From: Massariosphaeria phaeospora
Lineage: Eukaryota > Ascomycota > Dothideomycetes > Pleosporales
NCBI GenBank assembly: GCA_011032825.1
Contig: JAADJZ010000017.1
Coordinates: forward strand, 620,001 to 684,000
Length of the DNA stretch: 64,000 nt
Direction: 5' to 3'
In this document: one piece after another, positions 48,901 through 59,910 of the stretch
Layout: each line of letters starts with the position of its first letter
Position numbering within the stretch: position 1 is the first letter of the stretch
Position numbers and translations under genes: made by a program
Notes under the pieces: model-generated
What the model saw: only the letters and a program-made list of their open reading frames with translations
The model's database searches: none
Told to the model about the DNA's origin: nothing

Positions 48901-50967
48901 CCTACACAACCAACCTCTGTACGGAGAATACCGGAAGACCTCTACGGACTTAGGCGCGGAGTAGATCTCGAGACTGAAAACACATGGACCCGGACTGTTG
49001 GTATACGTCACACCAACATGCTCTTACTTCTCTTAGCATTCAATTGGCAGGAGGAGAGGATTCTTCGGCACGACTATCATGTCCAACGATAACTTCATGT
49101 CCGAATCTTGACTCCACTGCAAGTACCAACGTAAGGACTGTCGTTCTCTCTTTTTGGCTGACGGAACACCAACCTCTCGTCAAGTGCTTCTGATTATCAT
49201 TTCGCGCAAACTTACGTCGTCTTCAAAGTTACACAGGTATCCTGTCTGGTCTCCACGACTAGGGCGGTAATCTTTACATACTGCTCAAGTTCGTACACGA
49301 GTCTGAGCACGTGCGGTTACGCTCGACTTCTTGATTAACATACATCCAACACCTACCCGCCATAGAACGCCACCGAGAGTTCACCACCAAGCCCTAACCT
49401 TCACCATACCCTCGCATACGCCTCTAACATCTCTCTTACCTTCCCGGGACCGGAACGAATCTACTACGTCTCTGCAAGCGCCCACAGCGTCAGATATGCC
49501 GACCTCCTCCTCAGAAAGCGAGACGCCGGACCCACCAATAATGAGGCGTTCGAGGCATAAACAGGCAGGCAGGTATGTCTTTCAACTCGCCCATCAAGGC
49601 AGGGGTCGAGCACGTAGCTACTCACAGCTCCAGCGCGCCTACACACCATCGCACCTCGCCGACGTTACCACGCCTTGGGGCAAATGAACCTCGCCGACAC
49701 GATCCCTCCCTATATGAACCCCGCCGCTCTCTCCAGCCTCCTTCAGGACATACGTGTATGCGTGTACCACCGGAGTTGCTGTGCGCGTAGACTCGAGCTC
49801 GGGCTTGCGGCGCCACGGTCATATGGCACAGGTGTCAGGAGTCGGGCTGCGAGAGTCGCGAATGTGAATCACGCATCTGCTGCGGGTTCGGGTTCAGCCC
49901 GAGCTCTCGCGGCGGCGTGGGAGTGGTATGCGTATGGTATAGGAGGATGAGGATGAGGAAGAGGATGAGGCGAAGGGGATGGCGATGCGGTGTGCGAGTC
50001 GAGTCGATGTGGAAGGCACTGTGTTGCAGAGCAGTGCCGGATGTTCCGAGGCGCCGTGGGTAAGATAGTACCTCGATAGGCGGTAAGTGGGTGTCGCTTG
50101 ACACGTTGTCTGCGTGTGTCAAGTTCCCATGCGGCATAGGCAAGCTGGTCATTCGTGTGTACGTGCTAATAGTCTCTAGCACACTCTCAGTCAGACATGC
50201 GCATTATTTCACTCACTCTCACACTACGCTACGCCCACCTACCATAACCGACTACACCCACTATTATCTCAACCACCTCATCTCGTCTCGTTTCTCTCCC
50301 GCGCCCCATACTCCTCCTTATTTTCCTCCAGCCAAGCCAATCTCATCTCATCTCATCTCGCTCCCCCTAACCGCGCCGCACCCACGCCGCACGCCTGCCT
50401 GCCTACTCCTCACGCCATCAGCGGCTTTCGCCAAGTCGTGCCGAGCACATCGAGAGTGTCGTGCATGCTTGCATGCATGCATATGTGCTGTTTGCGGCGT
50501 GCGCGGTTGTGTGCGTGCGAATAGGTTAGGTGGAGGGGTGGGTGGAGCTGTGGAGTGGAGGGTGTTGCTAGAGGGAAGGATATCTGTGCTGAATAACGAT
50601 GCGAGTTATTGTACCGACTACATAGGCGACTTGTAGAGACGAAAATGCAGGGGACTATGGAGGTAACGTGTTAATGAACGAATCACGGCGCTGTCCCATC
50701 TACGAGTCGATGCATGGCCCGATGCGTACGCTTGGGCATTAGTCGTCGGGGTTCGAATTCAGAGCCAAGTACCCTATGAGTTGTTATGTTGGACGAAAAC
50801 GTAAGATGGGATTGTTGATGGACAATATAGCATTTTCTAGTCGTCTCTATTGAGTGAGTAGCTTGACCTTGCTCTCTTTAGAGTCTTTACCCTCAACCCT
50901 GCTACATTCATTCCGTCTTTCCAAAACCGACATCCTCGACTCTTGACGAAGCGACAGTCAACACTCA
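45902..50967. other. 5-kb region without a supported gene
   Basis: At 46100-47200 the DNA is GC-rich and open in several overlapping frames on both strands, with no motif in any of them; I regard these as compositional. The heptamer array at 46573-46614 lies there. A possible tiny spliced gene around 49496-49685 (starting MPTSSSESETPDPP) has a plausible GTATGT intron but too little content to support. Simple TGCATGCA repeats occur near 50463-50482. Confidence 0.4.
46573..46614. repeat. CTGGCAA heptamer, six perfect copies
   Basis: Six uninterrupted 7-bp units occupy 42 bp. Because 7 is not a multiple of three, each strand reads a Gln-Leu-Pro-Val-Ala-Ser-Cys-like cycle through all frames, which inflates open frames in this area. 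Confidence 0.9.
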
Positions 50968-52283
50968 TCAGCACTGAACACGCTCCCGCCACGCAAAATT
51001 CCCCCTCGCACCTCGCGCCAAATCCTCCGCCGGCGCAGCAGGACCACGCGGCTGACGAACCGGCTTCTCGCGCACATCCTCAGCTGGTTTCGCAGCGCGA
51101 CTCTGTGCGAAGAGCAGATGCGCCGGCCTCACAGCATCGACATCGGGACCCGGGGACCCAACATCCGGAGCTTTCGCAGCGGCTTGACGGTGATGCAGGA
51201 GTCGTTTGCGTCGCGGTGTGGCGTTGGATTTGCGACTAGAGGTGTTGTCCGCGAGCGAGATGAACGACGAGTGCCGCTCGCGGTCGAGAGAGAACTTCTT
51301 CAGCGCGACTGGAGGAAGTTTGGGACTCCGCGTGGCGGACGATGTCGTCGGAGGGAGCTGCTCGAGCGCTTGTTCAACGGCTGTGGGGGGAGCGGGGGCG
51401 GGCGTGAGGTGTGGGCTGGGCGGCGGAGAGAAGGCAACGTCGAGGATGGTCGGCGTGGCTTCCCAGACGTCGTTGACGTCGAACCACGATGTGTCTGATC
51501 GCGGGGAACCGGGCGTAGAGTCTGGATCCTCGCTGTGCGGCAACTCAATGCCCTCGTCTTTCATCTTGTCTAGCAGATCTTTCACGTCCGTCAGGAATTC
51601 GGCGGGCCCGGTGAAAGCCGTCACAAGCGCCTTCGATCCGACAGCTAGGTCAACAACAATCTTCCTGAACTCAGACCCGGGTTCCGAGTTCTCGTACACC
51701 CACTCCACGACGTCTTGCTGGAACATCTGACTGCCCTGATGGTGTGCGAGTTTCGCCCTGCAGCGCATGACAGCATAGGCGTGGGCTTCGAGCACGGGAT
51801 CTTGCAACACGATCGCCGTGTATGCGAACTGCATGATGCGTATCCACGAGTATTGAATCGCCATCGGGTACATCTCTTGCGGGAAGAGATATGTTCGGAT
51901 CATCTCCACGTTCAGATTCTTGAGCCAGATGGAGCGGTCGACGAAGGGGCGTTTGCCCAGTTGCATGAGGACAGCCGATGTCTTGGGGATTTCGTCGAGG
52001 CGGAACTCGTAGTAGATGCGGTGTAGGCCGAATTCGATGATGATGCGGTCTTTCTTCAGGCAGAGGCGCTTGCGGAGCCTGGGTGGGGTTAGATATAGCT
52101 ATGGAGTGGCAATTCGGGGGGTACGATTACTTACCATTCTTGGTGTGTGCGCTCGTCCTTTGACAGTCGGGGGAGACCGCGAATATCGTAGTATTCGTCG
52201 GCTTCTTCTCGCGACATCATATCGTATTCTGCTTCTAGTTCCTCGTCCGTCCTGATCGTATGATCCCTAGAGTCGGAGGACAT
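50968..52283 (-). CDS. Conserved-looking hypothetical protein
   Basis: Exons 52283-52135 and 52078-50968 (intron GTAAGT..CACCCAG, phase 2) encode 419 residues. The N-terminus is acidic (EELEAEYDMMSREEADEYYD). A well-ordered region at roughly 45-230 includes WLRKRLCLKKDRIIIEFGLH, FLDRSIW-like blocks and EWVYENSEPGSEFRKIVVDL. That last segment resembles the C-terminal part of fungal BTB-type proteins, but no BTB core is visible, so I make no family claim. The remainder is Pro/Ser-rich, then basic (RKSNATPRRKRLLHHRQ). A further intron near the 3' end cannot be excluded because the last ~70 residues are low-complexity. No signal peptide or membrane segment is seen. Confidence 0.7.
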
Positions 52284-52855
52284 GGTGCAGATATATACCT
52301 AGCTGCAATGTATGTCGAGGTATATATCTAATATGATTTGGCGTTCTGCGGTCTTCTTTGCTCAGTCGGTGATGAAATCTGGGGGATGAGAGCTTGGTGG
52401 TACTTTGTTCTTCAGTGCAAGAAGCTAGTGTTGGTGACAAGGTCGTCGGGCTTTGGTTGTACGCGCTGGAGTCGTGAAGTTGGAGGAGTTGATGGTTTGG
52501 GTTAGAAGCTCAGCTAGATATGTGTTATAAATGGTACGGTGAATGACGTACAGAACCGAGGGTGCCGTAAACGGGTGCTCGTCGTCCCTTGCAACGAGTC
52601 TGCCAATAACTTGAAGAGAGCTCCGCGCTACGTCCGTTCACTATTGCAATCAATCCTTTCACTAGAAAGGCTGCTCTTTGTATAGCGTCATCTTGCAAAC
52701 TGCTTAACCCCATGGAAACGGTAATTAAGCATGGGAAAGGGTATGGATTTCCACTATCTGCCGAGCTCGTTGCGGTACAGACACTGAAGACATCCGCTCG
52801 CGGACACGGGTACCGCACTCTTTATATGTACATTTCGTTCGCGCCGAATTTCTGT
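52284..52855. other. Intergenic, no gene seen
   Basis: This holds the promoter of the hypothetical gene and the 3' UTR of the GRIM-19 gene, both minus-strand. Nothing else was noted. Confidence 0.5.
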
Positions 52856-53348
52856 CTACTTCGTGACGTGCTCCGGGGTTACAGCAAACGTTGGCCGAAC
52901 AAACCTGGGTCTTGGTTAGCATGATGCGATTGTCTGTGGAGAGCGCGTTCCGACTAACCTGTCGCTGTTGTAGACCTTGGTCTCTGTGCCGAGCAGCTCC
53001 TTCTCCCGCGCCTTGTCTGCCAGATGCCGTCGCACCTGATCGCGATCTTCCTCCGCCTGGAGTGCGGGAATGAGGTATATCCGCGCCCACATCTTCTCAC
53101 GAGCAAGTTCACTACCAAGCCGTTAGCGCCGTTTTGGTCACATCTGCCCGTTTCCAATCCCTCTGCGATGGAGAGGGGATGTGTACGCACTTGTGTTCCC
53201 TTATGCCCTGTCCGGCCCTCCAGAATCCGTAGGTCATCACCGTGGCCATTCCGACGAGGTACACGAACGGGCGGAAGCCACGGGCGGGGAGGTTGCGACG
53301 GTATTGGATGGGGCTGTAGCCGCCCGCTGGCGGCATATCCTGCGGCAT
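52856..53348 (-). CDS. Mitochondrial complex I subunit GRIM-19 (NDUFA13-like)
   Basis: This accessory subunit of NADH:ubiquinone oxidoreductase sits in the inner mitochondrial membrane. Exons 53348-53191, 53111-52959 and 52904-52856 encode 119 residues, typical for fungi. Donors are GTGCGT and GTTAGT, and both junctions are phase 2. Features are the start MPQDMPPAGGYSPIQYRRNL, one membrane helix (FRPFVYLVGMATVMTYGFW, about 26-44), the helical block LAREKMWARIYLIPALQAEE, and the tail KVYNSDRFVRPTFAVTPEH. It is divergent from TRM10, with 174 bp between start codons. Confidence 0.93.
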
Positions 53349-53522
53349 CTTGAAAAGCGTGTGGCGGGCTCAATTCGTGGTTGAAGGGGAGGCCGAGGTG
53401 TGAGGTGCTGGAGCTTGCGAGGGACGGACCGGTGCTTGGCGCGCTTGCCTGTTAGTCATCCTGCACAAATTTACGTTTTGGCGCACTCATGACTTTGCCT
53501 CGACACCAGGTATCCAGACAAC
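53349..53522. promoter_or_regulatory. Bidirectional promoter region GRIM-19 / TRM10
   Basis: Only 174 bp separate two divergent start codons, so the region must serve both promoters and leaders. No specific binding site is evident. Confidence 0.6.
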
Positions 53523-54809
53523 ATGGATTCCGAAGAACGGCCTGCGAAGATGAGAAAACTGGACCACACTCTTGAAAATATGGACACTGAGATTGCCGAG
53601 TCTGCGCCAGCTGATGGCGCCTCCGACCCCCCAGATACCACTTTAGTCGATGAACTTCCTCATGCTGAGATGAGTAATGATGATGAAAACCACGACAAAC
53701 TCCCTGGAGATGCGGGCCCCAAGATTTCGAAGAACCAGCTAAAAAAACAACGTCGACTGGAGCGTTGGGAAGCTGGACGCGAGGACCGCAAAGTGGTGCG
53801 GAAAGAGAAAATCAAAGCCAAGAAAGAGCGGATACGAGAGGCACGGGCGCAGCCCTACGCAGAAGGAGAGGAGAATTCGGGTGAAGCCATTAAACGTAGG
53901 AGACCGGGAATTCTAGGTACTCAGGTCCCTATCACTGTCATCTTCGACTGCGACTTCAACGATTTGATGTTCGACACCGAAATGAAGAGCATGGGTCTTC
54001 AAATCACTCGTTGCTACTCCGACAACCGTAAAGCTCCGTTTCGAGCCCACTTAGCTCTGTCATCATTTGGAGGGAAGATGCAGGAGAGATTTGATGGCAT
54101 TCTAGCTAAGCAATACACGAGCTGGAAGGGCTTCCAATTCTTTTCTGAAGACTTTGTGCACGTGGCGGAGCAGTCAAAAGAGTGGATGCGCGGGAAAGAT
54201 GGTGGCGATATTGCCGGTGCGTTGAAGCAAAACGATGATTCCACCGAGGACACAGAAGAGGAGGGAGAAGTCGTCTATCTATCGTCTGACAGTGACGTGA
54301 CTCTGGAAAGGCTCAAGCCGAACAGCACGTACATTATTGGCGGACTCGTCGACAGGAACCGGCACAAAGGGATATGCTACCGACGAGCTAAGAGTCGTGG
54401 CATCAAAACTGCCAAATTGCCGATCGGCCAGTATCTAGATATGAAGAGTCGACAAATACTAGCTACGAACCACGTTCTCGAGATTATGCTGAAATGGCTA
54501 GAGCTAGGGGACTGGGGCAAGGCATTCATGGAGGTTATTCCCAGACGGAAAGGGGGTGTACTCAGAAGCGAGCTAGAGGAGGGTGGAAAAGAGGGCGAGC
54601 AAGGAGAGGGTGAACAACAGGACGAGCAAGAAGAGGGTGGACAACGGGACGAGCAAGAAGAGGATACCGCAGACAACTCTGGTCCGCATATTCACTTTAA
54701 AGAGGGCGACAATAGCGCGGAAGGAGGGACTGCTAAAGACCTTCAGTCTTATGCCGAGGATGAAGCCAGCACGCCGTCAGCAGCTGTGGAACCAAGGCTT
54801 CCCGAATAA
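53523..54809 (+). CDS. TRM10: tRNA (guanine-9-N1)-methyltransferase Trm10
   Basis: Trm10 is a SPOUT-class enzyme that methylates N1 of guanine 9 in tRNAs using S-adenosylmethionine. It is a single exon of 428 residues. An acidic N-terminus precedes the basic helix ISKNQLKKQRRLERWEAGRE. The catalytic domain (about 135-345) shows VIFDCDFNDLMFDTEM, CYSDNRKAPFRAHLALSSFG, VVYLSSDSDVTL, the active-site segment YIIGGLVDRNRHKG (Asp near 277), and ATNHVLEIMLKWLELGDW, which forms the knotted cofactor site. The C-terminal ~75 residues are an acidic Glu/Gln/Gly repeat (GEQQDEQEEGGQRDEQEE), longer than in the yeast enzyme and probably disordered. Confidence 0.95.
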   Translation: MDSEERPAKMRKLDHTLENMDTEIAESAPADGASDPPDTTLVDELPHAEMSNDDENHDKLPGDAGPKISKNQLKKQRRLERWEAGREDRKVVRKEKIKAKKERIREARAQPYAEGEENSGEAIKRRRPGILGTQVPITVIFDCDFNDLMFDTEMKSMGLQITRCYSDNRKAPFRAHLALSSFGGKMQERFDGILAKQYTSWKGFQFFSEDFVHVAEQSKEWMRGKDGGDIAGALKQNDDSTEDTEEEGEVVYLSSDSDVTLERLKPNSTYIIGGLVDRNRHKGICYRRAKSRGIKTAKLPIGQYLDMKSRQILATNHVLEIMLKWLELGDWGKAFMEVIPRRKGGVLRSELEEGGKEGEQGEGEQQDEQEEGGQRDEQEEDTADNSGPHIHFKEGDNSAEGGTAKDLQSYAEDEASTPSAAVEPRLPE

Positions 54810-55238
54810 CACCGCTGTGACATGGGAAATTATCTGCGAACAATCAATTTCCGCATGTTAGATCTGGAACTAGGAAATATGATGGACCAGAACTCGGAAG
54901 TCAAATTCTCTTCGAAAGCTTCACGCTTGCGTGCTCGCCGTTCACAGCCCTACGAATACTAGCGGCAGAACAAGCTTTCTGGAAAAGCGCTAGAACGTGG
55001 TGGCGGCGACAGGCTCCCAAGTTACCGTCGACGCACGCGCTGGGTACCTGAATAGAAAAGAAAGTTCTGGATATCTTACGTTAGCGCAAAAGTACTCCTC
55101 TGTTGAATGTTGATGGCGTTGTGACCGCTTCGTAATCCCTAGCTATGTAATTGGTTCGTCATCCGATGTCTTGGCAGGAACCTGAGGCTCAAGTATGTCA
55201 GCCCACATCCAACCTTCATTCCGAGTATCAACCCGCCC
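54810..55238. other. Intergenic, no gene seen
   Basis: This is the 3' flank of TRM10 and the promoter of the OXR1-like gene. No coding signal was found. Confidence 0.5.
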
Positions 55239-56458
55239 ATGCCAACACCACGTAGCAACAACTCCACAACCCCCAGATTAGCACGAGGCCACACCAAATC
55301 AGCCACTACAGCCACCGTGCCCGCAGCTCCTATGCCGACGACCGCAGATTCACAGTCCTCCTCGGTTCACTCGTCCCCGCCATCACGCTCGTCGTCCTAC
55401 TTCGCCTACCCTGTATCATATGCCGTCTCCGGCCTCCTACGCCGCTTCTCCGCCGAACCGAGCAACCAGCAGAACCAACAGAATCCTACCTCCACATCAG
55501 GCTCCGCGTCGTTGAGCCAGAGCCTACACAGTGTCGATAGCATGGACTCGGTCTTTGCTCCGCCGCGGCGGATAGCGAGTCCGTTCCAACCGCCCCCGCT
55601 TACACCGCTAACGCTCCGGGGATGGAGGTCGAGTACACAACAGTCGGCAAAACTGCTGTCCAAGGCGCTGGCTGAGGAGATTCGGCTGCTGGTGCCGCCG
55701 CGACTACAACTCGTGGACGAGTGGAGCTTGACGTATAGCTTGGAGCAGAACGGCGTCAGTCTTGGGACGTTATATAAAAAGAGTGATGACTATAGGGGGA
55801 AGCGGGGTGGCTTTGTGCTGGTGGTGCGAGATAGTTCGGGAGGGGTAGGTGGACTTTCTTTTCGCGACACTGTGTGCGAACGTCGCGTGACAATACTGCG
55901 TGTGAATACTGACCGGGTGTTGCGTAGATCTTCGGAGCTTACCTCTCAGAAGCACCCCATCCAAATTCACACTTCTTCGGCAACGGCGAATGCTTCCTCT
56001 GGCGCGCATCTACACTACCCGCTCTTCCCGACCTCTCCTCGCTCCCTCCGCCCCCGAGCGCCGATACCACACACGCCGTACGAATGACTACCATAGCAGC
56101 TCCGGCAGCTACCAGACCGAACACGCTAAGTGCTCCAACATCTGAAGCAATGACCAGGAGTAGCACACCAGAGCGAATACGTTTCAAGGCATTTCCGTAC
56201 AGCGGCGAGAACGACTACATGATATTCTGTGAACAGAGCTATCTGAGTATTGGCGGAGGGTGAGTCCCTTTGCAGCAGTGCTAGGTTATTTGAGGGTGCT
56301 AATAAGGATCTAGGGACGGTCACTACGGTTTGTGGCTAGATGACAACCTCGAGAACGGCGTCTCCAGCACATGTCCCACATTCGGCAACGAGCCGCTTAG
56401 CGAGGAAGGCACAAAGTTCGAAGTGCTGGGCGTGGAGTTATGGTATATCGGCTCATGA
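55239..56458 (+). CDS. OXR1: TLDc-domain protein, oxidation resistance protein 1-like
   Basis: OXR1-type proteins protect against oxidative stress. In yeast Oxr1 also promotes disassembly of the V-ATPase, by family knowledge. Exons 55239-55844, 55928-56259 and 56314-56458 (phases 0 and 2) give 360 residues. The first ~110 residues are Ser/Thr/Pro-rich. The TLDc domain fills the rest: EIRLLVPPRLQLVDEWSLTY, NGVSLGTLYKK, IFGAYLSEAPHPNSHFFGNG, ECFLWRA, NDYMIFCEQSYLSIGGGDGH, YGLWLDDNLENGVSSTCPTF, FEVLGVELWYIG at the C-terminus. An insert between ECFLWRA and the last block (about 60 residues of Thr/Ala/Pro-rich sequence) is common in filamentous fungi. Confidence 0.92.
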
Positions 56459-56964
56459 TCAACGAGGCTACCATTCGTCAGCGATCTCAAGGTTAAAAGT
56501 GACTTCTATCTCGAAGTTGGGCGTTAGGGTAGGGAGTCATCGGTATTGACACCCCTCATGGAATGGAGATTCTCATCTTACTGCAGCTTCGGCACGATAC
56601 CTCGGCGTTGATCTAGCTACTTATACGACTTAGGATTCGATATGCGGGCGTCTAGCGTAAGCGATGCCCATGAACTGGACGTTAGACAGCATCATGGATT
56701 GGTTCTGTTTCTTTCGTCTTTCGTCTTACTCCTCTCATTACTGACTTCACTACAAGTTCAACTCACTTACTCTAGAGCCTTCCACCTTTCTGAACTCACC
56801 GTTCTCACTCCTGGTACTCATAATGTACGCCTTTACTTTGCTCGTCGCTGCTCTCTTGCCATCGCAGGTGAATTTAACCTTGAGGAGTTTTGGTTGCTTA
56901 GCGTCTGCGGGTATACAAATCCCCAGCTGGAAGTTCGTTCCTCCTTCCATTAACCAACTTCGCA
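56459..56964. other. Intergenic, left border of the BTB cluster
   Basis: No gene was seen. Pyrimidine-rich sequence from about 56698 to 56815 may be promoter of the first BTB gene. Confidence 0.45.
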
Positions 56965-57753
56965 ATGGCAGTCACTAAGCCCAAGAAGGCTGTGAGAAAG
57001 TCAACACGAGTCAAGTGAGCCAATCAACAAGACTCTGAGACTTATATACTGACATTTTGTAGCTACGGCAGCCACATCGTCCGTCTTAAGGTCGGAACCG
57101 GTGATCGGCTGCTCAACATACATGAGGATCTTTTGTGTGCCAACTCTCGCTTCTTCCGCCAGCTTTTGCAGAAGCACCGGAAAGAAATTGTCGGAGAATG
57201 TTCAATTTGTCATGAAGACCTAGATTCGGAGGTCAATAATATCACATTCTGCAGAGCGAAATGTGGTCAAAACATACATGTGACCTGCATCGACCGGTGG
57301 CAGGCTTCACGCCCCAACGACACAACGTGTCCCATGTGTCGCGTTCCTTGGAAGAAGCAAGAGAATGTCTATCCAGTGTCCACAACCGCCGGTCTCGACC
57401 CGAGGGCAGTTCAGCTCTATATTCGATGGCTTTATTCTGAGGGATGCTTGAAAATCAACGATGATCTTGAGGATGACCTTTGCTTTTATGATGACCTCTT
57501 CAATGTGTATCTTCTCAAAGCATTGATGGTCGCCTACAAACTAGAAGACGATGGATTCAAGAAAGCGGTTCTCACCGCAATTTTCGATGAAAGCACAGAG
57601 GATTTAGGCGAAGCATCCGTCAAATATGTTTTCAATGATATAAACAACTACATGCTCCAGGATCTCGTCCTGTGTTTGTTCATGACTCAAATTACAACGG
57701 GTTGGTTCACGGATGAGTCCTCAGGGTTTCCGGATGCCTTTGTGAAAGAGTAA
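56965..57753 (+). CDS. BTB protein with an embedded RING-type finger (cluster gene 1)
   Basis: Exons 56965-57014 and 57063-57753 (phase 2) encode 246 residues. A short basic N-terminus (KPKKAVRKSTR) precedes a BTB/POZ start: VRLKVGTGDRLLNIHEDLL and SRFFRQLLQ. At the loop where BTB domains normally continue, a RING-like module is inserted: Cys63, 66, 80, 84, His89, Cys92, 106, 109 (CSICHEDL; CRAKCGQNIHVTC; CPMCRVPW). The BTB then resumes with AVQLYIRWLYSEGCL and a helical C-terminal part. BTB proteins often act as Cul3 adaptors and RING domains as E2-binding E3 modules; a combined role is inference. The TAA at 57751 is followed in frame by 25 sense codons (ADRFVEAADKGYSMTWK..) before a TGA at 57831 that resemble paralogue C-termini, so the gene may be truncated by a nonsense change. 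Confidence 0.8.
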
Positions 57754-57831
57754 GCAGATCGTTTTGTCGAAGCCGCCGATAAGGGTTACTCCATGACTTG
57801 GAAGGAGGCAAAAGCACTATTTTTGGAATGA
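57754..57831 (+). other. In-frame extension after the stop of cluster gene 1
   Basis: Directly after the TAA, the same frame continues for 25 codons to a TGA with protein-like content (FVEAADKGYSMTWKEAKA). If the TAA were CAA, the protein would read KE-Gln-AD, matching the analogous point in cluster gene 4. An intron using GTAAGC at the stop would be an alternative explanation, but I see no clear in-frame acceptor. Confidence 0.45.
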
Positions 57832-58713
57832 TCAGCTGGATGGGCTGTTACTACATGTTCAAGTCATCCGAATTACTTTCCCCACATAACCCTCACGGAC
57901 ACTTGCGGTTCTTCCTGCTACCTATTCGGCTTCTTAACGATATATGGAACTTTATCGGGTATTAGATCTCACAGGAAGCTAAGAGCTCTTGCGACAGCAA
58001 AGAAATTACCCTCCGACGAACCACACATGAAGAAGAAGTTCACCTCGATCTGGATCCACGTTCAAATTGGTTACGACAAAAGTTATTGGGCGAAACGAGG
58101 CTACCATAACTTTTGGTTATTTGATGCCTTCCCTTCAGTTGCGACTGTCTCGACGACCTCATCAATTTCTATCTCTTTAGGCCTCGCTCAAGGGTGTGCC
58201 CTCTTGAGTGCTTTTAGCATTCAGGTACTTGGTAGCACGAATCTGATCTCTGTTCCTCACCTCACGGTTGCTTTCTTTCTTATATCTATCACTTCAAATT
58301 GACGATACACAATATAGCCATCTTCTTGGTAAAGGCGAACTGCCTCCTTCTACTGCTGCGCGAGCTCAGGCAGTGTCTTTGAGTTCACACGTGTGCATCT
58401 TGTCTCTGAGTTCTGTTAGCACACCGCTAGTTTACGTCTCTTCACCTTCACTGGGCGAGGGTTTGGTTGGGACTTTTGCTCACCGTATATTCTGCCCACG
58501 TTGCGGAATGGCTGCTCACTCTCATTACTCACCGCTCCTCGCGTCGATGGGGATGGCCTCGTGCCTGCGGCCGGACAGATCATATATCTATCTTCACGCC
58601 ACCCGTCCTCCCCTCGCATCTACTTACCAACGTTTGACTTCAATGTCACTATCGGCGTAGACAAACCTGTGAGTATCTCTTCTACTCTACTAGATATCCG
58701 CTAACAATCAAGC
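57832..58713. other. Intergenic between cluster genes 1 and 2
   Basis: No supported gene lies here. Short frames at 58027-58302 and 58268-58660 lack motifs. Confidence 0.4.
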
Positions 58714-59910
58714 ATGGGCTTGCTATCGGTCGCAATGGGGAAGACTCTCAAATCAGGACGGTCGATCGCGGCGCGAACCAAGAGGACCACTGTGCCAAAG
58801 AAGCTCGCCGCGCTGAAGCCTGCTGCTTTGAAGCCCATAGCTGTGAAGCCCATGGCTGTGAAGAAAACGCTTACACGAAAGAGGCCAGCTATGTAAGGCA
58901 GCGCACCGTATTGTCTATCTGTTTCTTCTTCTTTACTAATCTGCTGTGTTAGGTTCGGCCGCAAAATCGCAAGAATTCATATTGGGCCCGGCAGGAAGAT
59001 TTTCTCTGTACATGAGACTCTTATTTGCTCGCGGTCTTCATTCTTTAGAGGACTCCTGCAACGCAACCGGAAGGATATAGGGGACTGCGCCGTATGTCAA
59101 AGTGACTTTATACCAGAGAAAGAAGACATTGCGCACTGCAAGACCTGCGGACAGAACTTCCACGAAGATTGCATGGATAGCTGGCTCAAGACAGGTGCAT
59201 TTACGTGCCCTATGTGCCGGGCTACGTGGGTGAAAGAGTCAGTCTCTCAGACTACAAAATGCCCGTACTTAGACCCAGAGGACTTCGACGCGTACCACCA
59301 ATGGCTGTACTTGAGCAATATCCCCGCCTACGACGAAGACGCTCCCAACAGCGATGCGCGATGCATTCGTCTGATCAAGGCCTATAGTCTGGGCGTGACT
59401 CTTGGTGACAAGACATATCAAGACGAGGTGCTACGTGAATCGGCCGAAGAGGGATCGGGGCAAGACAACTGGCTCCTGCATGAGAGTTGCCTTCTTCTAG
59501 CTTACGAAGTCACGTCCGGGCCTTGTAGCCTTCGGAATCTCTTAGTCGACCTGCACTTCGCGCGAGCTCCGTCTGGCTCGTTTGGCGGCAATATCTGGCC
59601 TGACGACTTCTTGATGGACGTTGCGCAGAAGCGCTCCGTTCACGACCGGCCTAAAAATACTAAATTACGGGAGACACTCGCAGCGTATATGACGCAGGAG
59701 GAAGAGGAAGAGGAAGACGAGGAGGAAGAGGAAGAGGAAGACGAGGAGGAAGAGGAAGAGGAAGACGAGGAGGAAGACGAAGACGAAGACGAAGACGAAG
59801 ACGAAGACGAAGATGAATACGAAGAGGAAGATGAATACGAAGAGGAAGACGAATACGAATACGAAGAGGAAGACGAAGACGAATACAACTCCTATCCGAT
59901 TTTTATCTGA
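58714..59910 (+). CDS. BTB protein with an embedded RING-type finger and acidic tail (cluster gene 2)
   Basis: Exons 58714-58892 and 58953-59910 (phase 2) encode 378 residues. The basic N-terminus has a short imperfect repeat (ALKPAALKPIAVKPMAVKK). BTB core: ARIHIGPGRKIFSVHETLI and SRSSFFRGLLQ. The inserted RING-like module has Cys105, 108, 122, 125, His130, Cys133, 145, 148 (CAVCQSDF; CKTCGQNFHEDC; CPMCRATW), closely like gene 1. BTB resumes at FDAYHQWLYLSNIP. A helical part follows (LIKAYSLGVTLGDKTYQDEV). The last ~65 residues are almost only Glu, Asp and Tyr, coded by a purine microsatellite. The nearest similar gene is cluster gene 1. It could be a membrane-free E3-like protein; localisation is not evident. 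Confidence 0.8.
59698..59886 (+). repeat. Purine (GAGGAA/GACGAA) microsatellite coding for the acidic tail
   Basis: About 190 bp of GAG, GAA, GAC and GAT codons, with TAC added towards the 3' end, form three blocks with different hexamer periods. It is inside cluster gene 2 and keeps frame to the stop at 59910. On the minus strand it would read poly-Ser, which is spurious. Confidence 0.85.

Noticed and set aside
49496..49685. Possible tiny spliced gene starting MPTSSSESETPDPP
   Set aside because: The intron is plausible, but the product would be about 47 residues without any family resemblance.
50740..50770. Possible second tRNA T-loop (GGGGTTCGAATTC)
   Set aside because: The flanks do not pair as a T stem, and no acceptor or anticodon stem can be placed.
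59640..59888. Poly-serine frame on the minus strand
   Set aside because: It is the antisense of the acidic microsatellite in cluster gene 2.
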